The notes below the pieces were generated by a model. The model was not told where the DNA came from, ran no database searches, and was given only the letters and a program-made list of their open reading frames with translations. A program made the translations under genes and the position numbers. DNA of 64,000 nt from Vibrio intestinalis. Lineage in GTDB: Bacteria > Pseudomonadota > Gammaproteobacteria > Enterobacterales > Vibrionaceae. Where the stretch lies: NCBI RefSeq assembly GCF_025195085.2, contig NZ_JANAVY020000001.1, positions 434,001-498,000 of the forward strand. Reading direction: 5' to 3'. Each line of letters opens with the position of its first letter. The stretch's first letter is position 1. Positions 8,612 through 16,852 of the stretch are shown piece by piece.

Positions 8612-9244
8612 ATGATTGTCGATTTACAACTGATTCCTCAAACATTCGATATGCTGCACGCTGGCTTAACCGCTTCTAGTGTTTTGCTGCTTCTAGTTGC
8701 TGTTTCACGCAAATCTAAAGTGATCGAAAAAGTGGTTGAAAAACCAGTAGAGAAAATCGTTGAGGTTGAAAAGCCTGTCGAGAAGATCGTCGAAGTTGAG
8801 AAGGTTGTAGAAGTAGAAAAAGTCATCGAAAAAGTTGTCGAAGTAGAATCAAAACTAGCGACCGCTTCTACCGATTCAGCAATGCAGTTACTGTCTATCA
8901 TGCAGCAAGAAGCGCGCTTAATCGACTTCCTAAAAGAAGACCTAACGTCATTCTCTGATGAAGAAGTGGGCGCAGCAGCACGTGTAATTCACACTGGCGG
9001 TCAAAAAATACTAAGCGACTACGTAACGCTTAGCCACATCCGTGAAGAAGACGAAGAAACACGCATCACTGTGGCTGAAGGCTTCAATCCGCAAGAAATT
9101 CGCCTAACAGGCAACGTAACAGGCCAAGCGCCATTCAATGGCACACTTGTGCACAAAGGTTGGAAAGCAACCGACATGACCTTGCCAAAACTGGCAGAGA
9201 ATTACGATGCATCTGTTATTGCTCCTGCTGAAGTAGAGCTGTAA
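8612..9244 (+). CDS. DUF2760 domain protein with Val-Glu-Lys repeats
   Basis: 210 residues. A hydrophobic N-terminal stretch (residues 13-29, MLHAGLTASSVLLLLVAVS) could be a membrane anchor. Residues 33-79 form a charged repeat of VEKP/VEKV/VEVEK units, probably an extended or coiled spacer. The C-terminal 125 residues (from SAMQLLSIMQQEARLIDFL to GTLVHKGWKATDM) are the DUF2760 domain as I recall it. It heads the operon with two Hsp70-family genes (gap of 42 bases to the next), and this association recurs in vibrios. A role as a membrane-linked partner of the two Hsp70s is inference from position. Confidence 0.8.
   Translation: MIVDLQLIPQTFDMLHAGLTASSVLLLLVAVSRKSKVIEKVVEKPVEKIVEVEKPVEKIVEVEKVVEVEKVIEKVVEVESKLATASTDSAMQLLSIMQQEARLIDFLKEDLTSFSDEEVGAAARVIHTGGQKILSDYVTLSHIREEDEETRITVAEGFNPQEIRLTGNVTGQAPFNGTLVHKGWKATDMTLPKLAENYDASVIAPAEVEL
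8710..8850 (+). repeat. Imperfect codon repeats encoding VEK(P/V) units
   Basis: About ten imperfect units encoding Val-Glu-Lys-Pro/Val-(Val/Glu) in tandem, using varied synonymous codons. The repeat is therefore kept at protein level rather than by recent DNA duplication. The antisense reading (STSTIFSTGF) is a by-product. Confidence 0.75.
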
Positions 9245-9286
9245 TACAGCACTCCAGCAGCAAAATTAAGCACCAAAGAGAACACC

Positions 9287-11188
9287 ATGCAACAAGCAAA
9301 ATTTAGTGTTGGTATCGACTTAGGTACCACACACTGCGTTCTGTCTTACCTAGATACGACAGATGAAAACGCACAGGTTGAAGTTATGCCAATCGCGCAG
9401 CTTACCGCGCCAGGCACAGTAGAAACTCGCAGCCAACTTGGCTCGTTCCTATATCAACCTCACGAACATGAGATGAACCCAGCCTCGCGCGTATTGCCGT
9501 GGTCTACAGAGCCAACCGCACTGGTTGGTGCCATTGCGCGTAACCTTGGTTCTAAAACACCTATTCGTTTGATCGCAAGTGCGAAATCTTGGCTTTGCCA
9601 CGGCGGCGTAAACCGTCGTGATGCATTTTTGCCAACAGGTAGCCCAGAAGAAGTTGAGAAAGTTTCACCACTTCGAGCGACTGAGCTTTACCTAGAACAT
9701 CTTAAACAAGCTTGGAATCATACTCATCCAGAGCATGACCTAATCGAACAAGACGTAACGATTACCGTTCCTGCATCATTTGACCCAGCCGCACGCGATC
9801 TTACCGCAGAAGCAGCTCGAAACGTCGGTCTAGCACACTTAACCTTGCTAGAAGAACCTCAAGCGGCACTGTACAACTGGATCGACAACAGCAACGATAA
9901 ATGGCGTGATGAAGTCAATGTCGGCGACATCGTTTTGGTCGTTGATATCGGTGGTGGTACTACCGACCTTTCTTTGGTTGAAGTAACCGAAGATGATGGC
10001 AACCTCACTCTTAACCGTATCGCTGTAGGTGAGCACATCCTACTTGGCGGTGACAACATGGATTTAGCGCTAGCGTATCGTCTAAAGATGAAGCTTGCTC
10101 AAGAAGGTAAAGAGCTTCAACCTTGGCAAGTTCAGGCCATGACGCACGCATGTCGTGATGCCAAAGAAGCGCTACTAAACGATAGCGAGCTGCAATCAGT
10201 GCCAATCGTAGTGCCAAGCCGTGGTTCAAAACTACTGGGCGCAACGCTGAAAACTGAACTGACTCAGCAAGAAGTTCAGCAAACTTTGGTTGATGGCTTC
10301 TTCCCTAAAGTTACGGTTAGCGAGCACCCAGTGCAAAAAGCACGTGGCGCACTAACGCAAATGGGCTTACCTTACGCGCAAGATGCTGGCATCACACGCC
10401 ATATCGCCACTTTCCTAACTAAGCAAGCGAATGCCCTTGCTGGTGAAGAGTCTGCGCCTGCGCAAGACTTCAATCCATTTGCAAATATGCCGGGCATGCC
10501 AGATTCGGAATCTACTTCAAGCGCTGACTTCATCAAACCAACCGCAATTCTATTTAACGGCGGTGTGCTGAAATCTGGACTTCTAGCTAACCGTCTTGAA
10601 GAGACCATCGGCGAATGGCTAATTGAAGCAGATGCTGAGTTACCTAAACGCCTAACAGGTGTTGACTTAGACCTTGCTGTAGCAAGCGGCGCATCTTACT
10701 ACGGCGCAGTGCGTCGCGGCCAAGGCGTTCGTATTCGCGGCGGTATCGCGTCTAGCTACTATGTAGGTATCGAAAGTGCGATGCCGGCGATTCCGGGTAT
10801 GGCACCACCACTTGAAGCACTATGTGTTGCGCCATTTGGTATGGAAGAAGGTTCAAGTGTTGTTGTTCCTAGCCAAGAGTTTGGTTTGGTTATCGGTGAG
10901 CCGGTTCACTTCCAATTCTTTGGCTCAACGGTTCGCCGTGAAGATGAAGCAGGCACACACCTAGATCACTGGGCACCAGAAGAGCTTGAAGAGCTACCTG
11001 AAATTCAAGTAACACTTCCGGTTTCTGAAGGTCGTAAGCAAGGTGAAGTCGTTCCAGTAACGCTCGCGTCACGAGTGACTGAGCTAGGCACGCTTTACTT
11101 AGAAGCTATCGCGGCCGACAACGGCCAAAAATGGCATGTTGAATTTGACGTTCGTGAAGATTCAAAAAGCGACGTCGAGCAAGCATAA
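9287..11188 (+). CDS. Hsp70-family (YegD/DnaK-like) chaperone-type ATPase, first copy
   Basis: 633 residues with an actin-type ATPase: phosphate-1 loop VGIDLGTTHCVLSY (residues 8-21), phosphate-2 loop VVDIGGGTTDLSLVEV (near 221-236), and adenosine-site LFNGGVLKSG (near 423). The C-terminal third (PVHFQFFGSTVRRED, then VPVTLASRVTELGTLYLE) resembles a reduced beta-type substrate domain. It lacks the classical DnaK lid and EEVD-like tail. It is closer to YegD-like Hsp70 homologues than to DnaK. A second, longer homologue follows 73 bases downstream after a terminator-like hairpin. Partners DnaJ and GrpE are not encoded here. The client is unknown. Confidence 0.9.
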   Translation: MQQAKFSVGIDLGTTHCVLSYLDTTDENAQVEVMPIAQLTAPGTVETRSQLGSFLYQPHEHEMNPASRVLPWSTEPTALVGAIARNLGSKTPIRLIASAKSWLCHGGVNRRDAFLPTGSPEEVEKVSPLRATELYLEHLKQAWNHTHPEHDLIEQDVTITVPASFDPAARDLTAEAARNVGLAHLTLLEEPQAALYNWIDNSNDKWRDEVNVGDIVLVVDIGGGTTDLSLVEVTEDDGNLTLNRIAVGEHILLGGDNMDLALAYRLKMKLAQEGKELQPWQVQAMTHACRDAKEALLNDSELQSVPIVVPSRGSKLLGATLKTELTQQEVQQTLVDGFFPKVTVSEHPVQKARGALTQMGLPYAQDAGITRHIATFLTKQANALAGEESAPAQDFNPFANMPGMPDSESTSSADFIKPTAILFNGGVLKSGLLANRLEETIGEWLIEADAELPKRLTGVDLDLAVASGASYYGAVRRGQGVRIRGGIASSYYVGIESAMPAIPGMAPPLEALCVAPFGMEEGSSVVVPSQEFGLVIGEPVHFQFFGSTVRREDEAGTHLDHWAPEELEELPEIQVTLPVSEGRKQGEVVPVTLASRVTELGTLYLEAIAADNGQKWHVEFDVREDSKSDVEQA

Positions 11189-11198
11189 TTAAGCCAAT

Positions 11199-11227
11199 GG
11201 CACCCAACCTATGGGTGCCTTTCTTTT
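11199..11227 (+). terminator. Terminator-like hairpin between the two Hsp70 genes
   Basis: Arms GGCACCC (11199-11205) and GGGTGCC (11213-11219) with a seven-base loop, followed by TTTCTTTT. It sits inside the operon and probably reduces transcription of the downstream gene. It also argues against the in-frame ATG at 11211, which falls inside the hairpin. Confidence 0.75.
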
Positions 11228-11261
11228 AGGTATTGGTCTATTGACCAAAGCAGAGGTTTGT

Positions 11262-14087
11262 ATGGCATCTCCTCGTTTTCTCGTTGGTATCGATTTAGGT
11301 ACGACAAACACTGTCGTCGCATTCTGTGAAATTACCGACGATCTGCAACACTCCCAAGTTAACCTATTCGATATAGACCAGCTAATTGGCCCGGGCGAAG
11401 TCGTTCGTAAGCCATTACTGCCCTCTTTCCGCTACCACCCTGCTCAAGGCCAAATCGCACCATCGGATCTTACGCTCCCTTGGCAACCGACGCTTGTCGC
11501 GGGTGATATTGACCAAGTGATCATTGGCGAATGGGCACGAGAGCTTGGCGCGAAAGTCGAAGGCCGACAAGTCTCCAGCGCCAAGAGCTGGCTCTCACAC
11601 CAAGCGGTTGATCGCCACTCTGAGATTTTACCGTGGGCGGGCGCGAGTGACGTAGAGAAAGTCTCACCTGTTATTGCCAGTGCTAGCTACCTGAATCACA
11701 TTCGCCAAGCGTGGAACTACCGTAACCCAAGTAACAAACTTGAAGACCAAGAAGTAGTTGTTACTGTCCCTGCATCATTCGATGAGACAGCAAGAAAGCT
11801 CACTCTAGAAGCAGCAGAGCTCGCGGGCCTGCATAAAATTGTATTACTTGAAGAGCCACAAGCGGTCTGCTACGACTGGTACGCACGCCACCAGCAAACC
11901 GCCGCTGAAGAGTTACAGCAATTGCCGCTAATTTTAGTGGCTGACGTAGGCGGTGGTACTACCGACTTAAGTTTGATTGAGGCGAAATTTAATCAGCAAG
12001 ACAGCCATGCAGAGCAAGAGTTATCTCTCGATCGTATCGGCGTAGGTGAGCACCTAATGCTTGGTGGTGATAACCTTGACCTTGCGCTCGCTCACCTTGC
12101 GGAGCAGCGTTTCAATCAAAGCAAAAAACTTAATGCAGCTAGCTTAACTAAGCTGATTCAACAAACTCGCAAAGCGAAAGAAAACCTGCTTTCAGCCAAC
12201 GCGCCTGAGCAAGTAAAAATCACGATGCTTGGCAGCGGTTCAAAGCTACTCGGCGGTACTAAGAGCATTGATTTAAGTAGACAAGAAGTACACCAAATTG
12301 CGCTTGATGGTTTCTTCCCTCTCAGCCAGTTTGATCAGCTACCAGATAAGCGCCGCAGCGCGGTCGTCGAATTTGGCTTGCCTTATGTGGCCGATCCTGC
12401 GGTTAGTAAACACATTGCCGAGTTCTTAACTCAGCATCAACAAGTTAGCCATGCTGCGCTCGGTACTGATGCTGCACAAGGCGCAGCGGTTCCTGTAGGC
12501 TTGTTGCTCAACGGAGGCGTATTCAACAGTGAATTAGTCACCGAACGTGTAACCAGTTTACTTGGCAATTGGCGCGGTGCTCCGGTTACTGTGCTTGATA
12601 ACCCGCACCCTGATTGGTCGGTTGCACTCGGTGCAGTGGCCTTTGGTAAAGCTCGCCGCGGTGCGCAGCTTAAAATTGGCGGTGGTGCTGCTCGCTCTTA
12701 CTTTTTGCATTTACCCGAGAAAAACAAACTCGGTAAAGCCCTATGCTTATTAGCCAAAGGCACAGAAGAAGGCCAAGAAATTCGCCTTAGTGGACGCCGC
12801 TTCTCGCTGACACTGGGTGAGCCAGTGCGATTCAACCTGCTGACCTCCACTCACGATTCGCTCAGTAATAACCTTGCGATTCAAAACGGTGTAATGGCGG
12901 ATATCGACCCCGACCTATTTGCGCCGCTTCCACCATACATTTCAACCTTAGAAGGCCAAGGCGTTGAGCTGCAAGCTAACCAGAAAGAACGCGTAGAAGT
13001 GCAGCTTGCTTGCCAATTAACTGAAGTCGGCACTCTAAAAATGGAATGTGTCAGCGTTGAAGATGATAATCAACGTTGGGCGCTAGAATTCGAAGTTCGC
13101 AATCAAAAAGCAGATGAAGAATCTGAGCAACAGCAGCATCCAAATCTAAATCACTGTAGAGAACTCATCGCGCGTATATACAGCGGTAACAAGAAAAGCG
13201 CCGATGGCAAAGAGATCAAAACCCTCGCCAAAGAACTTGAGCGTAAGCTTGGTAAACGTGATGAATGGGATTTTGCTACCCTTCGCCAAATTTTTGATAG
13301 CTTTGCTACTGGTCGTAAGCGTCGTCGCCGCTCTGAAGCACACGAGAAAAACTGGCTACGTCTTGCGGGCTTCGCTATGCGTCCGGGCTTTGGTGATGCC
13401 ACCGATAGCTGGCGCATGGAGCAAGTATGGTCACTTTACCAACAGGGCATCCAGTTTAAAAACCACCAAGGTTGGACCGATTGGTGGGTGTTCTGGCGCC
13501 GCGTGGCAGGTGGTTTAAATCAAGATCAGCAAGAGACCATCTTAGCGGATATTGCGAAATACCTGCATCCGGGAGCGATGAAGAACCCACAGTCGATGAA
13601 AGCCGCGCAGGAGCAAGGCTATGAATCCATGGTTCGCCTTGCCGCCTCACTTGAACACCTAGATGTTGAGGATAAAGTTCTGCTTAGCTCATGGTTCTTA
13701 AGTAAAGCAATAAACCATAGTCAATTCCAGCAAGCACACTGGTGGGCCGTCGGTCGTTTGGCCTCTCGTACCCCGCTTTATGGCAGTCAACATAATGTGG
13801 TATCGCGTGAGCAAGCCGAGCAATGGCTACCGAAACTGCTGGAACAAAACTGGCAAAAAGAGCCAATGATTGCCTTTGCCGCGGTCATGATCTGTCGTAA
13901 AACCGGAGATCGGCTGTTTGATATTTCTGACCACTTCCGCGAACAAGTGATTGAAAATCTTAAGAAAAACAAAGTTCCAGAAACATGGCTAGCACTGGTT
14001 AGTGAAGTCAAAGCGCTTTCTGAATCAGAATCGAAACGTGTGTTTGGTGATGCACTGCCAAGTGGTTTAACATTGGTGAACCAATAG
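11262..14087 (+). CDS. Hsp70-family ATPase, second copy, with long C-terminal extension
   Basis: 941 residues. The ATPase part repeats the first copy: VGIDLGTTNTVVAF (residues 9-22), VADVGGGTTDLSLIE (near 227) and LLNGGVFNSE (near 416). The two genes are therefore old paralogues. After about residue 615 there is an extra 320-residue helical region with basic and Trp-rich motifs (FATGRKRRRRSEAHEKNWLRLAGFAMRPG and GWTDWWVFWRRVAGG). This matches the DUF3731-type extension I recall on some Hsp70 homologues. The start at 11262 is chosen because AGAGG lies seven bases upstream and conserved sequence begins at once. An earlier in-frame ATG (11211) lies inside the terminator hairpin. Its function is unknown; joint action with the first copy is inferred. 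Confidence 0.9.
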   Translation: MASPRFLVGIDLGTTNTVVAFCEITDDLQHSQVNLFDIDQLIGPGEVVRKPLLPSFRYHPAQGQIAPSDLTLPWQPTLVAGDIDQVIIGEWARELGAKVEGRQVSSAKSWLSHQAVDRHSEILPWAGASDVEKVSPVIASASYLNHIRQAWNYRNPSNKLEDQEVVVTVPASFDETARKLTLEAAELAGLHKIVLLEEPQAVCYDWYARHQQTAAEELQQLPLILVADVGGGTTDLSLIEAKFNQQDSHAEQELSLDRIGVGEHLMLGGDNLDLALAHLAEQRFNQSKKLNAASLTKLIQQTRKAKENLLSANAPEQVKITMLGSGSKLLGGTKSIDLSRQEVHQIALDGFFPLSQFDQLPDKRRSAVVEFGLPYVADPAVSKHIAEFLTQHQQVSHAALGTDAAQGAAVPVGLLLNGGVFNSELVTERVTSLLGNWRGAPVTVLDNPHPDWSVALGAVAFGKARRGAQLKIGGGAARSYFLHLPEKNKLGKALCLLAKGTEEGQEIRLSGRRFSLTLGEPVRFNLLTSTHDSLSNNLAIQNGVMADIDPDLFAPLPPYISTLEGQGVELQANQKERVEVQLACQLTEVGTLKMECVSVEDDNQRWALEFEVRNQKADEESEQQQHPNLNHCRELIARIYSGNKKSADGKEIKTLAKELERKLGKRDEWDFATLRQIFDSFATGRKRRRRSEAHEKNWLRLAGFAMRPGFGDATDSWRMEQVWSLYQQGIQFKNHQGWTDWWVFWRRVAGGLNQDQQETILADIAKYLHPGAMKNPQSMKAAQEQGYESMVRLAASLEHLDVEDKVLLSSWFLSKAINHSQFQQAHWWAVGRLASRTPLYGSQHNVVSREQAEQWLPKLLEQNWQKEPMIAFAAVMICRKTGDRLFDISDHFREQVIENLKKNKVPETWLALVSEVKALSESESKRVFGDALPSGLTLVNQ

Positions 14088-14159
14088 CAATGGAGGCTGT
14101 CTATTTGGACAGCTTCATATTTGTAATACTTTGCACTAGATAGGGTCAAGGAAGCATGA

Positions 14160-14513
14160 ATGCTTAAGGAACAACGCCGTTTATTGATTGCACTGTTTTG
14201 CGCATTCAGCCTGTTATGGTTGAGTGCGACTTCTACTGTGCAAGCAAGTCCGGCTGAGCCTTTACCGCTAATGCCTGAGCAACATACTCCCCATCTAAGC
14301 AGCAGTACTGAATGCCCCGATGCACCGGAGCACAAACGTGAAGTTAGCCATCAAGGCTGCTCATCAGTCTGCATTACCAAACTGCCTAGTGAGCCAGTCT
14401 CATTCTGCTGGCAAGTTGCACCATCAACTCTTGCGCTGATTGGTCGTGAACCGATTGGCAAAACCATTTCTCGACCTCAAGCACTAAAACGCCCTCCAAA
14501 AGGGTATTCCTAA
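14160..14513 (+). CDS. Small exported cysteine-containing protein of unknown function
   Basis: 117 residues. The N-terminus is a signal peptide (hydrophobic LLIALFCAFSLLWLSA, likely cleaved after VQA). The mature 88 residues carry four cysteines (in TEC, QGC, SVC and SFC) and several His, and end in a KRPPKGYS tail. That looks like a small periplasmic protein that would be oxidised or bind metal. AAGGAAG lies five bases before the ATG. It is followed 57 bases later by a DsbA-like gene, so the two may be co-transcribed, and the cysteines make it a plausible substrate or partner of that oxidoreductase. I do not recognise the family for certain. Confidence 0.65.
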   Translation: MLKEQRRLLIALFCAFSLLWLSATSTVQASPAEPLPLMPEQHTPHLSSSTECPDAPEHKREVSHQGCSSVCITKLPSEPVSFCWQVAPSTLALIGREPIGKTISRPQALKRPPKGYS

Positions 14514-14570
14514 CTTAACTTGTTATTACTTATCAAACCTATAACTAGGAATACAACATTAGGAATTCCC

Positions 14571-15170
14571 ATGAAAAAACTGATCACAGCATTCACTGCA
14601 TTACTCATTTCATTTGGCGCAAGTGCGACACAATTTGAAGAAGGCACCTACTACACCACAATCAAAGGCCCTAAATCGAAAACACCGACGGTAACCGAGT
14701 ATTTCTCGTTCTATTGTCCACACTGTTTTCGTTTTGAATCGATTGTAAAGAATTTAAAACCAACGCTTGACCCAGAGGTCACGTTTGAAAAAGTGCACGT
14801 CGGCTTTATGGGCGGAGAGATGGCAAAGCCGATGGTAAAAGCTTACGCAACCATGGCTGAACTGCAGGTAGAAGAACGTATGGTTCCAGCTATGTTTGAA
14901 CAGATCCACATTAAACGTCAGCCACCAATGAACGAGCAAGAGCTGCGTCAAGTATTTAGCGACAATGGTATCAGTAGCACTGCATTTGACCTGGCCTACA
15001 ATAGCAAAGCAGTAGAAATGAAACTGAAAAAGTATGACCAGAAATTCAACAAAAGCACCTTACGAGGCGTACCAGCAATTGTGGTCAACGATAAATACAT
15101 CGTGGTCGCAAACCAAATAAAAAGCTTTGATGAGTATAACCAACTGGTTAACTACTTACTGACGCTATAA
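14571..15170 (+). CDS. DsbA-like thiol:disulfide interchange protein
   Basis: 199 residues with a signal peptide (MKKLITAFTALLISFGASA). The thioredoxin fold contains the CPHC active site (Cys49-Cys52, in FSFYCPHCFRFE) and a cis-proline loop (RGVPAIVV) near residue 165. By family knowledge it introduces disulfides into periplasmic proteins and is reoxidised by DsbB, which is not encoded here. It could be the main DsbA or a paralogue. The ATG at 14571 is chosen because it begins the signal peptide and follows TAGGAATTCCC. An upstream in-frame TTG would add 17 residues in front of the signal. A terminator follows at 15178. Confidence 0.93.
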   Translation: MKKLITAFTALLISFGASATQFEEGTYYTTIKGPKSKTPTVTEYFSFYCPHCFRFESIVKNLKPTLDPEVTFEKVHVGFMGGEMAKPMVKAYATMAELQVEERMVPAMFEQIHIKRQPPMNEQELRQVFSDNGISSTAFDLAYNSKAVEMKLKKYDQKFNKSTLRGVPAIVVNDKYIVVANQIKSFDEYNQLVNYLLTL

Positions 15171-15177
15171 TCCCTTG

Positions 15178-15212
15178 AAAGCCAGAGCTGAGCTCTGGCT
15201 TTACTGTTTTTA
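15178..15212 (+). terminator. Terminator after the DsbA-like gene
   Basis: AAAGCCAGAG and CTCTGGCTTT form a ten-pair stem with a five-base loop; a U-rich stretch (ACTGTTTTT) follows. Confidence 0.75.
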
Positions 15213-15244
15213 GGACGTAATCAACTCTCATTATAAAGGCAGCT

Positions 15245-15934
15245 ATGATGCATTTAGAAAAGTTTGCAGACATCTATCAAAGAGCCGCTGAACGTAAAGG
15301 AGGCGAAGATCAACTAGAACTGTTGCTCTCTCCTTCTTTGAGCCAAAGCGAAATTCAATCTATCCCCAATGACCGTTGGTTATCTGCGTTTTCAATGAAA
15401 GTGTTCCAATCGGGCATATCTTGGAAAGTGGTGCGCAATAAATGGCCAAATTTTGAAGAACTGTTTTTTGGCTTCAAGGTTGAGCCACTGCTTATGCTGT
15501 CTGACGAACAATGGGAAACCAAAGCTACCGATAAGCGCATCATTCGTCATCTAACCAAGGTGATGTCGATTGCAGACAACGCACGAATGATTCATGAAGC
15601 CAGTATCGAGCACGGTTCATTCGGCAACATGGTTGCCAACTGGCCTAAAGAAAGCATTACAGATTTGTGGCTGTACATGAAAAAACACGGTAAACGTTTA
15701 GGCGGAAACACTGGCCCTTACGCCCTACGCCAAATGGGGGTAGACACTTTTATTCTCTCTTCTGATGTCGAAGCATATCTACGCAGTTACAAAATTATTG
15801 AAGGTGGCAGAGATACCAAAAAGTCACTGCAAGCTTGCAACCAAGCCTTTGCTCATTGGCAGCAAGAAAGTGGCCGAAGCCTGACCCATATCAGCCAAGT
15901 GATCGCATTCAGTAGTGGCGATAACCGAGTATAA
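15245..15934 (+). CDS. DNA-3-methyladenine glycosylase I-like protein
   Basis: 229 residues with the core of the Tag family: FSMKVFQSGISWKVVRNKWPNFEELF near residues 49-74 and LGGNTGPYALRQMGVDTFILSSDVEAYL near 150-177. The latter includes the helix-hairpin-helix region and a conserved Asp. The E. coli Tag zinc ligands at the N-terminus (an early RCxW-type motif) are absent, so this is a divergent member and the substrate may differ. Two consecutive ATG codons (15245, 15248) are both usable, with AAGG five or eight bases upstream. It stands alone between two hairpins. Confidence 0.8.
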   Translation: MMHLEKFADIYQRAAERKGGEDQLELLLSPSLSQSEIQSIPNDRWLSAFSMKVFQSGISWKVVRNKWPNFEELFFGFKVEPLLMLSDEQWETKATDKRIIRHLTKVMSIADNARMIHEASIEHGSFGNMVANWPKESITDLWLYMKKHGKRLGGNTGPYALRQMGVDTFILSSDVEAYLRSYKIIEGGRDTKKSLQACNQAFAHWQQESGRSLTHISQVIAFSSGDNRV

Positions 15935-15938
15935 TTGA

Positions 15939-15968
15939 ATAACGCCAAAGTCCGCTTTGGCGTTATTC
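15939..15968. terminator. Hairpin after the glycosylase-like gene
   Basis: Arms AACGCCAAAG and CTTTGGCGTT with a four-base loop. The downstream U run is weak, so termination is likely but not certain. Confidence 0.55.
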
Positions 15969-16080
15969 CTACTTATCTACTTAATTACTTAACTACATAT
16001 CAACCAATGCGAGCAACTCACGCTTATGCTGTTTGGTTGTTTTGGCTCGATAAATCCTTCCCACGCAGTTCATCCTTGGG

Positions 16081-16116
16081 TTTAACCGTTTATCTCCGAA
16101 TTTGACCATTTGTCTC
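16081..16116 (+). promoter_or_regulatory. Direct repeat resembling a LytTR regulator binding site
   Basis: TTTAACCGTTTATCTC (16081-16096) and TTTGACCATTTGTCTC (16101-16116) agree at 13 of 16 positions with a period of 20 bases, about two helical turns. LytTR-domain regulators bind such spaced direct repeats. It lies about 76 bases before the first gene of an operon that encodes a LytTR regulator, just upstream of a possible -10 (TATTCT, 16146-16151) with no good -35, as expected of an activated promoter. Confidence 0.5.
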
Positions 16117-16191
16117 ATTGGTCAGCACCCTACTCATCTCTTCCTTATTCTGACATCACTTACCCAATACATTGTCTTAAGGATTCGAGCG

Positions 16192-16842
16192 ATGAACACA
16201 GTTAAAACTCTTCTATCGGCAGCATTAATCAGCGCAAGCCTTGTAAGCACTCCGCTACTTGCAAACCCAACACCAGAGGTATTAAGCAACTATAACCTTG
16301 CTGCAGAAGGCGACGAAACCATGGTCGATACAGTTTACGGCCAATTAAACCAATTGATAGACCAGCAAGGCGCGAAGCCATTGACCTTAGTCTATTTAGG
16401 TAGCACTCAAACCATGCAAGGCCGCGATGCTTTTCTGCCTTGGAATAAAATGAAGTTTACTGAACAAGGCTTAGCGACTATCGCAAAAGGACTTGGCCTG
16501 ATTGACACCCTGCCAGAGTCCATAGACCAGCAGCAACGGGTACAAGGCATTCCTGAATCCTATCTTGCGCAAGCTATGGCGGCGGCGACCTACACGTCTC
16601 TACCCGACTTATTCAATCACTTTGATCGCGGCTATGACATGTTCCTCACTCTACTCGCACAGCCCCAATTTGAGCAGCAGCCCTTTTCAGCCACCAGCTG
16701 GATCTATCGCTACGCCATTGAAGCAGCACTAAGAGCGCAAGACCTCCCGCAAGCCAAACAGTGGTTAACCACAATGGAAAAGCTCGATGCACAAGACAAA
16801 CAAACCCAAGCGATGCAGCAGCTAATCAGCGACCAAAGCTAA
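16192..16842 (+). CDS. Exported protein heading the ABC/LytTR operon
   Basis: 216 residues: signal peptide (MNTVKTLLSAALISASLVS, cleavage near LLA-NP) and a mostly helical mature part rich in Gln, with no lipobox. There are TPR-like helical pairs (for example AIEAALRAQDLPQAKQWLTTMEKLDAQ) near the C-terminus. I do not recognise a family. The ATG at 16192 is chosen because it begins the signal peptide and AAGGA lies eight bases upstream. The ABC ATPase gene starts 10 bases downstream behind a very strong ribosome site (AAGGAGG). Being first in the operon, it is probably a periplasmic accessory of the transporter; that is inference. Confidence 0.75.
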   Translation: MNTVKTLLSAALISASLVSTPLLANPTPEVLSNYNLAAEGDETMVDTVYGQLNQLIDQQGAKPLTLVYLGSTQTMQGRDAFLPWNKMKFTEQGLATIAKGLGLIDTLPESIDQQQRVQGIPESYLAQAMAAATYTSLPDLFNHFDRGYDMFLTLLAQPQFEQQPFSATSWIYRYAIEAALRAQDLPQAKQWLTTMEKLDAQDKQTQAMQQLISDQS

Positions 16843-16852
16843 GGAGGCCGTC

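Noticed and set aside
8710..8850. CRISPR-like or tandem DNA repeat
   Set aside because: Units are short, imperfect at DNA level and in frame within a coding gene; there are no spacers.
8638..8901. Antisense reading frame with FSTSTIFSTG repeats opposite the DUF2760 gene
   Set aside because: It is the mirror of the VEK codon repeats, with no ribosome site or recognisable fold.
11211..11261. Upstream ATG that would give the second Hsp70 17 extra residues
   Set aside because: It lies inside a terminator hairpin and has no ribosome site; the ATG at 11262 has AGAGG at good spacing and begins the conserved sequence.
14092..14120. Hairpin GCTGTC/GACAGC after the second Hsp70 gene as a terminator
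   Set aside because: The stem is short and no U run follows, so it is not listed as a terminator.
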